Positions 44,439 to 52,503 of a stretch of DNA of 64,000 nt are shown here, one piece after another (the first letter of the stretch is position 1; every line of letters begins with the position of its first letter). Source of the stretch: Dokdonella fugitiva (lineage in GTDB: Bacteria > Pseudomonadota > Gammaproteobacteria > Xanthomonadales > Rhodanobacteraceae); the NCBI RefSeq assembly GCF_014138265.1, contig NZ_JACGXL010000007.1, positions 1 through 64,000 on the forward strand, given 5' to 3'. The notes under the pieces were generated by a model. That model was not told where the DNA came from and did no database searches. It saw only the letters and a list, made by a program, of their open reading frames with translations. The translations under genes and the position numbers were made by a program.

Positions 44439-44989
44439 GCCATCCGATGCCCGATACGGCTTCCGAATCCCTCGTCGCCAAGCTCGTGTTCGCGGGCCCG
44501 GTGGGCGCCGGAAAGACTACCGCGATCCGCAGCGTCACCGACAGCGAGCCGATCAGCACCGAGATGACGCTGAGCGAGCCGGCGATGGGCGAGAAGACCA
44601 CGACGACGGTCGCCCTGGACTTTTCGGCGGCGACGCTCGACGACGGCACGCCGCTGCTCGTCTACGGCTTGCCGGGGCAGGAGCGCTTCGCGCACATGCG
44701 GCCGATCGTGCTCGAAGGCGCCTTCGGCGTCGTGGTGGTGCTCGACGGCAGCGCGATCGACATCGCCGATCAATGCGAACACTGGCTGCGCGAGATCCGT
44801 GCGCATCGCGCCGGCATGCCGATGGTCATCGGCATCACGCATACGGACGCGGTGGCGGAGTTCTCGCTCGGTCCGGTGCGCGCCGCCATCCGGCGTTGCG
44901 GTGCGCCGGTGCCGACGTTCACGTTCGACGCGCGTGATCGCGAGCAGGTGGCTCACCTGGTGCGCGCCTTGCTCGTCACGATGGAGTGA
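44435..44989 (+). CDS. Small Ras-like GTPase (COG2229 type)
   Basis: A 184-residue P-loop protein. Walker A GPVGAGKT (residues 21-28), a switch II segment YGLPGQERF (about 77-85) in which the usual Asp of DxxG is Gly, and a THTD motif (135-138) in place of NKxD. These departures from Ras are typical of the COG2229 GTPases found beside roadblock proteins in other bacteria. It switches between GTP and GDP states; the roadblock proteins are the natural regulators. Overlaps both neighbours by 4 bp. Confidence 0.85.
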   Translation: MSHPMPDTASESLVAKLVFAGPVGAGKTTAIRSVTDSEPISTEMTLSEPAMGEKTTTTVALDFSAATLDDGTPLLVYGLPGQERFAHMRPIVLEGAFGVVVVLDGSAIDIADQCEHWLREIRAHRAGMPMVIGITHTDAVAEFSLGPVRAAIRRCGAPVPTFTFDARDREQVAHLVRALLVTME

Positions 44990-45927
44990 CCCGCGTGGCG
45001 CACGAAGTCGTCGAACGATTGCGCGAGCGCGGCCTTCCGCTCCAGGCGAAACTCATCGAGATGCTCGACGAGCATCCGAGCCATCGCACGGAGCGGCGCG
45101 GCTGCGGCTATACGCAGGCGACGCGCTTCCTCTCGACCTTCGTCAATCGCCCCGCGAGTGCGCAGGATGCGAGCGACCTCGACGTCTTCGCCGACTGGCC
45201 GCTGCGCGAGACCGGCTACCTCGCGGCGATCATGCTCGCATCGGGCTGGCGCCCCGGTTGGCGGCGCGCGGACGCCGCGCCGGCGGACGTGCATGCGGGC
45301 GTGCGCCAGTACGGCGACGTGCTCGACGCGCTGCGTTCGCTCGGGCCGCGTCTGCGCGCCGCGGCGGGTGGGCTCGAGCGCACGGAGAGCCGCTTGTTCG
45401 CGGCGATGCTGCGCCAGGTGATCGAACGGGACGCGACCAGCATCGATGCCGTCGCGCCGATGCCCTGCAAGCCGGAGATCGGCAGCTGCTCGCAGGCGGA
45501 GGAATTCTTCCTCGAACTCGCACACGGGCGCGTGCGCCGCGGCGGCAGTGTCAACGTCGTGGTGGGCCGCGCCGGTATCCCGGTCATGATCGAGAAGATG
45601 AACCTCGGTGAATCGCATTCGGCGATCGTGCTCGAATCGATCGCGCTCGCAGGCGTGGACCTTCCGCCGGGGTCGTTGTGCGCGCTCGCGCACGTTGCCG
45701 GAGCAAGCGGAGCGCCCACCGCGAACGGAATGCGCCTCCCGCTCGACGCGATCGCGTCCGCGCGCTTCCTGCGCCTGACCACGCTCGCGGTAGCGCCGGT
45801 CGACCGCCAACGCGCCTTTTCGGCGCAGTTCGAGGCCCAACTCCGCTCGCGCATGCTGTCACCCGCGAGTACCACGCTCGACGACCTGCGCGCGTTCGCC
45901 CACGGCGAAGCGGCTCGCGCCGCATGA
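44986..45927 (+). CDS. Uncharacterised 313-residue protein of the GTPase operon
   Basis: GTG start overlapping the GTPase stop. An all-alpha N-terminal region (HEVVERLRERGLPLQAKLIE, then RFLSTFVNRPASAQDASDLD), a middle part with several helices and a Cys pair near CKPEIGSCS, and a mixed C-terminal part (GSVNVVVGRAGIPVMIEKMN, then SIALAGVDLPPGSLCALAHV). No membrane helix and no recognised domain. Its place next to the GTPase suggests an effector or regulator. Its stop overlaps the deacetylase start by 4 bp. GTG 44995 is an alternative start. Confidence 0.7.
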   Translation: MTRVAHEVVERLRERGLPLQAKLIEMLDEHPSHRTERRGCGYTQATRFLSTFVNRPASAQDASDLDVFADWPLRETGYLAAIMLASGWRPGWRRADAAPADVHAGVRQYGDVLDALRSLGPRLRAAAGGLERTESRLFAAMLRQVIERDATSIDAVAPMPCKPEIGSCSQAEEFFLELAHGRVRRGGSVNVVVGRAGIPVMIEKMNLGESHSAIVLESIALAGVDLPPGSLCALAHVAGASGAPTANGMRLPLDAIASARFLRLTTLAVAPVDRQRAFSAQFEAQLRSRMLSPASTTLDDLRAFAHGEAARAA

Positions 45928-46799
45928 AGCTGGACGTCTTCTACGACGACGCCTACGCGCCGTCGGACGTGCCGAGCCTCGCGCGGCTCGGTGTCGCCGC
46001 GCGTGCGCTGCAGGACGCCGGCATCGCCGACCTGCACACGCCGCCCCCGTTCGATCCGCGGCTGCTGCGCGGCCTGCATACCGACGCCTACCTGGACGCT
46101 TTCGAGGCGGGACTGGAGCCGCTCGCATCCAGCCAGGGCATCCGCTGGAACGCACGCCTGCGCGATGCGACGTACGCAATGCTCGCGGGCCAGCTCGCCG
46201 CGGCGCGTCACGCGTGGTCGCACGGCCTGGCGATGAACCTCGCGCGGGGTTTCCATCACGCCGTACCGGAACGCGGCTCCGGCTTCTGCGCGCTGAATGG
46301 GCTTGCCTTGCTGGCGCACGTCTGGCCGACCATGAAGGTCTTCGTGATCGACTGCGACGAACACGGCGGCAACGGAACCGAGGAGTTCGCGGCCCGGTTG
46401 CCGAACCTCTACAACGCTTCGATGTTCGGTACCCGCTTCGGCTGTCTCGGCCACGAGCGTTCATGGCCGTACGAAGTCCGCCTGGCCCGTGACGGTCGCC
46501 GCGCGCACCTGCGGGCGCTCGCCGCGATCGAACAGCGGCTCGCGCGCGTCGCGCCGGATCTGGTGGTCTACCAGGCGGGCGCCGACAGCCACGAAAGCGA
46601 TCCGAAGAACCGCAGCGGCTTCAGTGCGAGGGCCCTGGCCGAACGCGATCTGGCGGTGTTCCGCATGGCACGACGGGCCGGCGTGCCGCTGGTGTTCGTG
46701 GTCGCAGGCGGATATCAGCGCGCTGCCGACATCGCTCGCATCAACCTGACGACGGCGCGCTGCGCATTGCGCGTGTTCACGCCCCGCCGTCTCCGCTAG
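45924..46799 (+). CDS. Histone deacetylase family (HDAC-fold) zinc deacetylase
   Basis: A 291-residue enzyme with the arginase-deacetylase fold. General-base His pair HH (111-112) in GFHHAVPERGSGFCALN, zinc ligands Asp145 and His147 in DCDEHGGNGTEEF, Asp221 in AGADSHESDPKN, and VVAGGY near the end. It would remove acetyl groups from lysine side chains, polyamines or small molecules. ATG overlaps the preceding stop (ATGA). Last gene of the GTPase operon; its stop overlaps the convergent gene's stop at 46796 by 4 bp. Confidence 0.88.
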   Translation: MKLDVFYDDAYAPSDVPSLARLGVAARALQDAGIADLHTPPPFDPRLLRGLHTDAYLDAFEAGLEPLASSQGIRWNARLRDATYAMLAGQLAAARHAWSHGLAMNLARGFHHAVPERGSGFCALNGLALLAHVWPTMKVFVIDCDEHGGNGTEEFAARLPNLYNASMFGTRFGCLGHERSWPYEVRLARDGRRAHLRALAAIEQRLARVAPDLVVYQAGADSHESDPKNRSGFSARALAERDLAVFRMARRAGVPLVFVVAGGYQRAADIARINLTTARCALRVFTPRRLR

Positions 46800-47227
46800 A
46801 ACGCGGCGCAGACCGCGCCGCGCTCACGCAGCACCGCTTGCTGGTGGAACCGCTCGCGATAGGCAGCGACGACCGTGCGCAGCGCCACCTCGCTCGCGGC
46901 GTCGCGTGCGTGCACGATCACGACGAGCCGACTGGCCTCGCTGACCGGCGCACCGCCGTCGCCGAGCCAGTGGCCGCGCGCGTCGAGCGTCGTGTAGCCG
47001 CGCGGGAACGCGGGCGCGAGTACTTCGGCGTCGAAGCGTTGCCAGGCCGTTTCGTCGACCTCGCCGCCGCCGGGGATCGCGCGACCGAAGTAGAGCGTGT
47101 CGCGCAGCAGCGCCTGCTCGTCGCTGCGGCAGCCGAGCGGATGGTCGCGCGCCCACTCGACCTGGCAGCCCGCGAGCGCGGCGAGCGTGCCGGCGAGGCT
47201 GAGCCGTGCGAGTGCGCGCCGGCTCAT
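46796..47227 (-). CDS. DUF3574 lipoprotein
   Basis: A 143-residue lipoprotein (lipobox LAALAGC) with the DUF3574 pattern: LYFGRAIPGGGEVDETAW, FPRGYTTLDARGHWL, EASRLVVIV and FHQQAVLRER. Function unknown. It overlaps the stop of the upstream S9 peptidase by 4 bp (ATGA), so it is co-translated with it. Confidence 0.85.
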   Translation of the reverse strand: MSRRALARLSLAGTLAALAGCQVEWARDHPLGCRSDEQALLRDTLYFGRAIPGGGEVDETAWQRFDAEVLAPAFPRGYTTLDARGHWLGDGGAPVSEASRLVVIVHARDAASEVALRTVVAAYRERFHQQAVLRERGAVCAAF

Positions 47228-49677
47228 CTGAGGTTGGCCTGGAACAGCTTGTGGATGCGCTTGTATTCGTCGAGCCACGAGTCGGCATGGGTGAAGCCGT
47301 GGCGGTCGAGCGGGTAGCCGGCGAGTTCGAAGTCGTCCTTGTGCAGCTCGATCAGGCGCTGGTAGAGGCGCACCGAATCCTCGAACAGCACGTTGTCGTC
47401 GATCATGCCGTGCGCGATCAGCAGCGGGCCGCGCAGGCCGTCGGCGAACTCGATCGGCGACGAGCGCTCGTAGGCGATCGGATCGAGCTGCGGCGTGTTG
47501 AGGATGTTCGAGGTGTACTCGTGGTTGTACTGCGTCCAGTCGGTGACCGGGCGCAGCGCGGCGCCGGCGCGGAACACCTCGGGCGCGCGGAACATCGCCA
47601 TCAGGGTCATGAAGCCGCCGTACGAGCCGCCGTAGACGCCGACGCGCTGCGGGTCGACCGCCGCGTTCTGCTCGAGCCAGTGCACGCCGTCGACGAGGTC
47701 CTCGAGTTCGGGGTGACCCATCTGCCGGTAGATCGCCGTGCGCCAGTCGCGGCCGTAGCCTTCGCTCGCGCGGTAGTCCATGTCGAGCACGACGTAGCCT
47801 TCCTCGACGAGCAGGTTGTGGAACATCTGCTCGCGGAAGTAGTACGGGAACTGCTCGTGCACGTTCTGCGTGTAGCCGGCACCGTGCACGAACAGCACCG
47901 CGGGATGCTTCTTCGACGCGTCGAAGTCCTTCGCTTGGTAGAACTTCGCGTAGATCGGCTGCTTCACGTGCGTCGACGGCACCTCGACGATGCGCGGCTC
48001 GATCCACGTGCGTGCCTTGTAGGCGAGCGTGCGCGTGTCGGTGAGTTCGCGCACGGCGCCGCCGTCGATCGTGACGACGGCGAGCTGCGCGGGCACGTAC
48101 GCGCCCGAATGCAGGGCGGCGACGCGGCTGCCGTCGGGCGACAGCGCGAACTGCTGCAGGCCACGCAGGTTCGTCACGCGCTCGAGCTTGCCGCCGGCGA
48201 TCGCGACGCGGTAGACGTCGTAGCGGTACGGCGCTTCCGCGTTCGAACGCAGGTAGAACCAGCGCCCGTCCGGCGACGGCACCGGCGCCGACACTTCGAA
48301 GCGGCCGCTGGTCAGCGCGCTCGCCTTGCCGCCCGGCTGCTTCGCGTAGAGCTGCGCGTACCCGCTTTCCTCCGACACGTACCAGAGCGTGCGGTCGTCG
48401 CGTTCCCAGCCGAACTCGTTGAAGTTCCAGTTGATCCAGGCGGGATCGGTGAGGCGATGCTGGCCCACGAGCCTGGCGCGATCGAAGTCGACCGTGGCGA
48501 TCCAGCGATCCTTGTTGTCGATCGCGCGGATCTGGATCGCCAGCGACGCGCCGTCCGCGCTCCACGCGATGCCGCCGCCACCACCGTCCTCGGCGTCGGC
48601 GACGATGCGCACCGCGCGCGTCTTCGGTTCGTCCTTGCCCTCGTCCTTCTTCGCCTTCGCCTTGGCGTCGTGCGAATCGGCGTCCTTCGTCGCGTCGAGT
48701 GCGCGCGTGCGCTGCGCGTTCTCCTCGCGCACCGCTTTCAGCGGGTCGTCATGGATGCCGGGCAGGTCCTCGCTCGCTAGCGCATGCTGCGCATGCCGTT
48801 CGAGGTCGAGCAGCACGAGCGACTGCGGCGCGGGATCGTTGCGGCCGACGCGCGTGCGTTCGTCCTCCTGCTCCTCGTAGCCGGACTCGGTCACGAAGCG
48901 CTGCAGCTTGCCCTGCTTGCCGCGCTCGTAGGCCTTCGGCGACGTGACCACGAGCAGCCAGCGGCCGTTCGGCGACAGCGACGTGCCTTCGATGCGGACC
49001 TCGTCGCCGAGGTAGAACGGCAGCGGCGCGCGGGTCGGATCGCCCTTGGCGAACTCTTCGCCGTGCTGCTTGCGCGCGTCGCGATCGGCCTTGTCCTTGC
49101 GCAGGGTCGAGAACCAGCGCAACTGGTCCTGGCCGAGGTCGTCCGGCTTCTTCGCTTCCGGATCCTTCTCCGCCTTGACGATCGCGGCCGGTCCGCCGAT
49201 CGCACCGGCGATGTCGTAGCGGAACCACGCGCTGCCGACGCGGTACTGCAGGCTGCGACCGTCGGCGGAGAACTGCGGCGCCGCCTCCTCGTCCGGCGTG
49301 CGCGTGACCTGCACGAGGCGGCCGCTGGAGAGTTCGCGCAGGAACACGTCGCCGTTGCGCACGAACGCGGCGCGCGTGCGCGCGCGGTCGAACACCGCTT
49401 CGCCGCCGTCGGCGCCGGCCATCGCGGCCGGGTCGACGACCGCATCGCGCCCGTCGCCGAGGTCGATGCGATGGCGGTCGCGCACGGGCGAACCACTGCG
49501 CTTGAGGTCGTAGTAGACGCTGCGTCCGTCGACGCTCCAGTACGGGTTCTCGACCGGCGCACCGATCCAGTCCGGATCGGCCATCGCTTGCTCGAGCGTG
49601 ATCGACGGGGCCGCCTCGGCGGGCGCGGCGGCGAAGCCGAGCAGGGCGACGAGGCAGGCGACGGCAAGACGATCCAT
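47224..49677 (-). CDS. Secreted S9 family prolyl oligopeptidase
   Basis: An 817-residue exported peptidase. Signal peptide MDRLAVACLVALLGFAAAPAEA; a beta-propeller region with DPP4-like repeats (about 30-560; DGRSLQYRVGSAW, SPDGRWFYLRSN, LSPDGSRVAAL); and the alpha/beta hydrolase domain with nucleophile GVYGGSYGGFMT, ATxYD-like DDNVLFE near the acid, and a DRHGFTHADSW catalytic His. A charged insertion (KDADSHDAKAKAKKDEGKDE) breaks the propeller. It likely cleaves dipeptides from peptides in the periplasm. ATG 49677 follows GGAGCCTCGT; the 49695 start has no site. Confidence 0.93.
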   Translation of the reverse strand: MDRLAVACLVALLGFAAAPAEAAPSITLEQAMADPDWIGAPVENPYWSVDGRSVYYDLKRSGSPVRDRHRIDLGDGRDAVVDPAAMAGADGGEAVFDRARTRAAFVRNGDVFLRELSSGRLVQVTRTPDEEAAPQFSADGRSLQYRVGSAWFRYDIAGAIGGPAAIVKAEKDPEAKKPDDLGQDQLRWFSTLRKDKADRDARKQHGEEFAKGDPTRAPLPFYLGDEVRIEGTSLSPNGRWLLVVTSPKAYERGKQGKLQRFVTESGYEEQEDERTRVGRNDPAPQSLVLLDLERHAQHALASEDLPGIHDDPLKAVREENAQRTRALDATKDADSHDAKAKAKKDEGKDEPKTRAVRIVADAEDGGGGGIAWSADGASLAIQIRAIDNKDRWIATVDFDRARLVGQHRLTDPAWINWNFNEFGWERDDRTLWYVSEESGYAQLYAKQPGGKASALTSGRFEVSAPVPSPDGRWFYLRSNAEAPYRYDVYRVAIAGGKLERVTNLRGLQQFALSPDGSRVAALHSGAYVPAQLAVVTIDGGAVRELTDTRTLAYKARTWIEPRIVEVPSTHVKQPIYAKFYQAKDFDASKKHPAVLFVHGAGYTQNVHEQFPYYFREQMFHNLLVEEGYVVLDMDYRASEGYGRDWRTAIYRQMGHPELEDLVDGVHWLEQNAAVDPQRVGVYGGSYGGFMTLMAMFRAPEVFRAGAALRPVTDWTQYNHEYTSNILNTPQLDPIAYERSSPIEFADGLRGPLLIAHGMIDDNVLFEDSVRLYQRLIELHKDDFELAGYPLDRHGFTHADSWLDEYKRIHKLFQANLR

Positions 49678-49799
49678 ACGAGGCTCCGCGGGCACGTAAA
49701 GCCCACAGGATAGCGGCTCGCGCCCGTCGCGTACCGGCCCGGAAGTAAGCGTCGTGCAAAGGGGGCGATCGTGGGCCCTTGGCAGTGTCCGGAAGCAAA

Positions 49800-49995
49800 A
49801 AAGCCTTCGACACGAAGGACACGAAGGAAAAGCCTAGAGCGAAAAAAGCCTGAAACACGGAGCACACGGAGCGCACGGAGAAAGCAAAGGCAGGAAAGCT
49901 TTTCATCTGAAAGCTGTTCCTCCGTGTGCTCCGTGTGCTCCGTGCTTCAATCTCTTCTTCCACTTCTCCTTCGTGTCCTTCGTGTCGAAGGCTTT
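49800..49995. repeat. Nested long inverted repeat, copy 1
   Basis: Outer arms of 29 bp (49800-49828 and 49967-49995), perfectly complementary, contain CACGAAGGACACGAAGGA. Inner arms of 30 bp (49851-49880 and 49920-49949) contain units CACGGAGCACACGGAG with two mismatches. An AGCTTT/AAAGCT hairpin is at the centre. It fills the gap between the peptidase and the esterase genes. Same family as 55258-55441. Not recognised as an IS or phage end. Confidence 0.9.
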
Positions 49996-50002
49996 GGCTT
50001 GG

Positions 50003-50038
50003 CTCCAGCTCCAGCTCCAGCTCTAGCTCTAGCTCTGG
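50003..50038. repeat. Six-unit hexamer repeat
   Basis: Three CTCCAG, two CTCTAG and one CTCTGG in tandem, directly after the long inverted repeat and 19 bp before the stop of the esterase gene. It could expand or contract. It is not inside a gene. Confidence 0.85.
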
Positions 50039-50057
50039 CTTCGGCTCCGAGCCCGCC

Positions 50058-51596
50058 TCAGCCGTCGAAGCCGTCCGCGAAGATCGAGTCGCCGCCGGCG
50101 CGGATCACGCGGATCGCGTCGATGCGCGCACTGCCGGCGCTGCCGTTGCTGAACGCCAGGTCGAGCATGCCGTCGCCGACGTCGACGTCGAAACGGCGCA
50201 CCGTCGCGACGTCGGCGCCGACGCTCGCGATGATGTCGAAGTCGTGCAGCACGGTCGTGCCCTCGATCGCGACGTCGAAGATGCGCTGTCCCGCCGCGCT
50301 GTTGTACGTGTCGGCGAACTGCAGCTCGACCGTGTACGGACCGTCGAACACGGGGATGTGGTAGGCGAAGTTGCCGTAGCGCCAGTCGTTGTAGAGCGCG
50401 TCGTCGTCGCTGCCCGCGACCGCGTGCGTCGACACCTGGGTGCTGCCGCCGACGAACAGGCCGTCGGCCGCGTACGGCGTGCCGTCCGCGGCGACGTAGG
50501 CGCCACCGCCCGCATTGATCGCCGCGACGATGCTGCCTGGCTGCGGCGGCGGCCCGGTACGCGTCACGCGCAGGCTGTCGTTGAACGTCGTGTGGCCGCC
50601 CCAGGCCGCGTGTCCGCTCGGCGTCGTCGCGGTCACGCGCAGGAGGTTCGCGCCTTCGACGAGCGAAATGCCGTCCGCGCTCCACGCCGTCGTGCCCGTC
50701 GCCGCGCCCGATGCACCACCCGCGCGATCCCAGTCCACCGATTCGATCGGCTCGCCGTCGTTGTCGGCGCTGCCACCGAGGTCGATCATCGGGTCTTGCG
50801 TCGACCATGCGCCCGCGGCGGTCGGCGCGGTGATGCGCAACACCGGCGGCAGCGGCGAACCCGAGCCGCCGCGCACCTGAGAGACGAGCCACGGGAACAG
50901 CAGCGGGTGCGCGTAGGCGACGCTCCAGATGCCGTGGCCGCCGCTGTCGTAGCGCGTATAGACCGTGTTCGCGCCGGCGTTGCGCAGCGCGGCGACGAGG
51001 TTGTCGGACCCGTCGACGCCGACCGTCGGGTCGTTCGCCGCGTGGAAGAACCACAGCGGCAGGCTCGCCACCGCGGCCGCCGCGTTGGTGTCGCCGTTGC
51101 CCGACATCGGCACCGCGGCGGCGAAGCGGTCCGGTTGCGCGGTCACCGCGCTCCACGTGCCCATGCCGCCCATCGACAGACCCGTCACGTATACGCGGTC
51201 GGGATCGATGTGATACGCGGCCGCGACCTGGTCGACGAGGCCGATCGCACTGGCCAGCGTCGCGCCGCTCCACCAGCCGTCGGTCGGGCATTGCGGCGCG
51301 ATCATGAAGACCGGCTGCAGCGCGAGCTGCGCGTCGCCGAGCAGTTGCAGCGCGCCGTTCGCGTTGTTGCCGAGCTGCGCCTCGTTGTCGTTGCCGCGTT
51401 CGCCCGCGCCGTGCAGGAACAGGACCAGCGGATACGCCTGCGCGTCGTCGTAGCCGGGCGGCACGAAGTAGCGGAACGGCAAGTTGCTGCCATCGGTCGC
51501 GTGGCCGTAGAGGAAGTCGGCGGGCGAGGTCGCCGCGGCGCTGCCGGCCGCGAGCAGCGAGAACACGGTTGCGAAGAAGCCGGTTCGGGCGGACAT
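50058..51596 (-). CDS. PHB-depolymerase-like secreted esterase with malectin domain
   Basis: A 512-residue exported protein. Signal peptide to about residue 22; alpha/beta hydrolase domain (residues about 28-265; PLVLFLHGAGERG oxyanion region, GLSMGGMGTW nucleophile elbow, late GGHGIW His); Ig-like segment (about 270-350); malectin-type carbohydrate-binding domain (about 358-495; AINAGGGAYVAADGTPYAAD, FDGPYTVELQFAD). The C-terminus GGDSIFADGFDG recurs in another secreted protein here. It likely cleaves an ester in a plant or microbial polysaccharide (inference). Confidence 0.85.
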   Translation of the reverse strand: MSARTGFFATVFSLLAAGSAAATSPADFLYGHATDGSNLPFRYFVPPGYDDAQAYPLVLFLHGAGERGNDNEAQLGNNANGALQLLGDAQLALQPVFMIAPQCPTDGWWSGATLASAIGLVDQVAAAYHIDPDRVYVTGLSMGGMGTWSAVTAQPDRFAAAVPMSGNGDTNAAAAVASLPLWFFHAANDPTVGVDGSDNLVAALRNAGANTVYTRYDSGGHGIWSVAYAHPLLFPWLVSQVRGGSGSPLPPVLRITAPTAAGAWSTQDPMIDLGGSADNDGEPIESVDWDRAGGASGAATGTTAWSADGISLVEGANLLRVTATTPSGHAAWGGHTTFNDSLRVTRTGPPPQPGSIVAAINAGGGAYVAADGTPYAADGLFVGGSTQVSTHAVAGSDDDALYNDWRYGNFAYHIPVFDGPYTVELQFADTYNSAAGQRIFDVAIEGTTVLHDFDIIASVGADVATVRRFDVDVGDGMLDLAFSNGSAGSARIDAIRVIRAGGDSIFADGFDG

Positions 51597-51740
51597 GGCG
51601 AGCGTCGGCCTTGCGCGGGAGGGGGCGCAGGCACGCTAGCACAGGCGTCCCGTGCAATCCGGCACTGCGTCGCAGCCGCGCCGCTTGGCAAACCCGCGCC
51701 GCACGGGCAGCCTACGCGCCTCACCGTGCCGGAGCCTGCC

Positions 51741-52406
51741 GTGACCCTGTTGCCTTGCGTCGAAACCGAAACCGCCGCGAATCCGACCCACGCGGTGATC
51801 TGGCTGCACGGCCTCGGCGCCGACGGCAACGACTTCGCGCCGATCGTGCCCGAACTCGTCGACCGCGCCTGGCCGCCGCTGCGTTTCGTGTTCCCGCACG
51901 CGCCGGTGCGCCCGGTCACGATCAACGGCGGCATGCGCATGCGCGCGTGGTACGACATCAAGGGCGCGCGCATCGAGGACAAGCAGGACGAGCCCGGCAT
52001 CCGCGAATCGATCGGCCAGCTCGATGCGCTGATCGCACGCGAAGGCGAGCGCGGCATCGCGCCCGCGCGCGTGCTGCTCGCGGGCTTCTCGCAGGGTGGC
52101 GCGATCGTGCTCGCCGGCGGCGTGCGCCATGCGCAGCGCCTCGCCGGCATCGTCGCGTTGTCGACCTACCTGCCACTGCTCGAACGCACCGCGGCGGAAC
52201 GCAGCGAGGCGAACGCGGGCGTGCCGGTCTTCATGGCGCACGGCAGCCACGACCCGGTCGTGCCGGAGCCGCTCGGCGCGGCGGGCCGCGATGCGCTCGC
52301 CTGGCTCGGCTACGCGGTCGACTGGCACAGCTACCCGATGGCGCACCAGGTCTGTGCGCAGGAGATCGCCGACCTGCGCGCGTGGATCGGCGCGCGCCTC
52401 GCCTGA
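51741..52406 (+). CDS. Carboxylesterase/phospholipase family alpha/beta hydrolase
   Basis: A 221-residue cytoplasmic hydrolase of the EstB / acyl-protein-thioesterase-like family. WLHGLGADGNDFAPI (oxyanion), nucleophile GFSQGGAIVL, AHGSHDPVVP (acid) and SYPMAHQV (His) make a complete catalytic triad. GTG at 51741 follows CCGGAGCCTGCC, a better site than for the GTG at 51726. Substrate unknown. Single gene. Confidence 0.92.
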   Translation: MTLLPCVETETAANPTHAVIWLHGLGADGNDFAPIVPELVDRAWPPLRFVFPHAPVRPVTINGGMRMRAWYDIKGARIEDKQDEPGIRESIGQLDALIAREGERGIAPARVLLAGFSQGGAIVLAGGVRHAQRLAGIVALSTYLPLLERTAAERSEANAGVPVFMAHGSHDPVVPEPLGAAGRDALAWLGYAVDWHSYPMAHQVCAQEIADLRAWIGARLA

Positions 52407-52430
52407 TCGACCCCGGCGGATCTTGGTAAT

Positions 52431-52485
52431 GTAGGAGCGGCCTCCGCCGCAATGGCGTTCGTCGCCCTGCGGAGGCCACGAACGC
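52431..52485 (+). repeat. REP-like element with interleaved inverted repeats upstream of algZ
   Basis: GTAGGAGCGGCCTCCGCCGC resembles the GGGAGCGGC repeat family. Within it GGCCTCCGC (52439) pairs with GCGGAGGCC (52469), while GCGTTCGT (52455) pairs with ACGAACGC (52478). The pairs cross, as in an H-type pseudoknot. The element lies between the carboxylesterase stop and the algZ start, and could be in the algZ leader. Confidence 0.4.
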
Positions 52486-52503
52486 GCAGGCGAGGGGGAT
52501 GCG

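Noticed and set aside
50003-50038. CTCCAG/CTCTAG tandem as a possible CRISPR or VNTR gene
   Set aside because: Unit is 6 bp without spacers, not in a gene. Kept only as a simple repeat.
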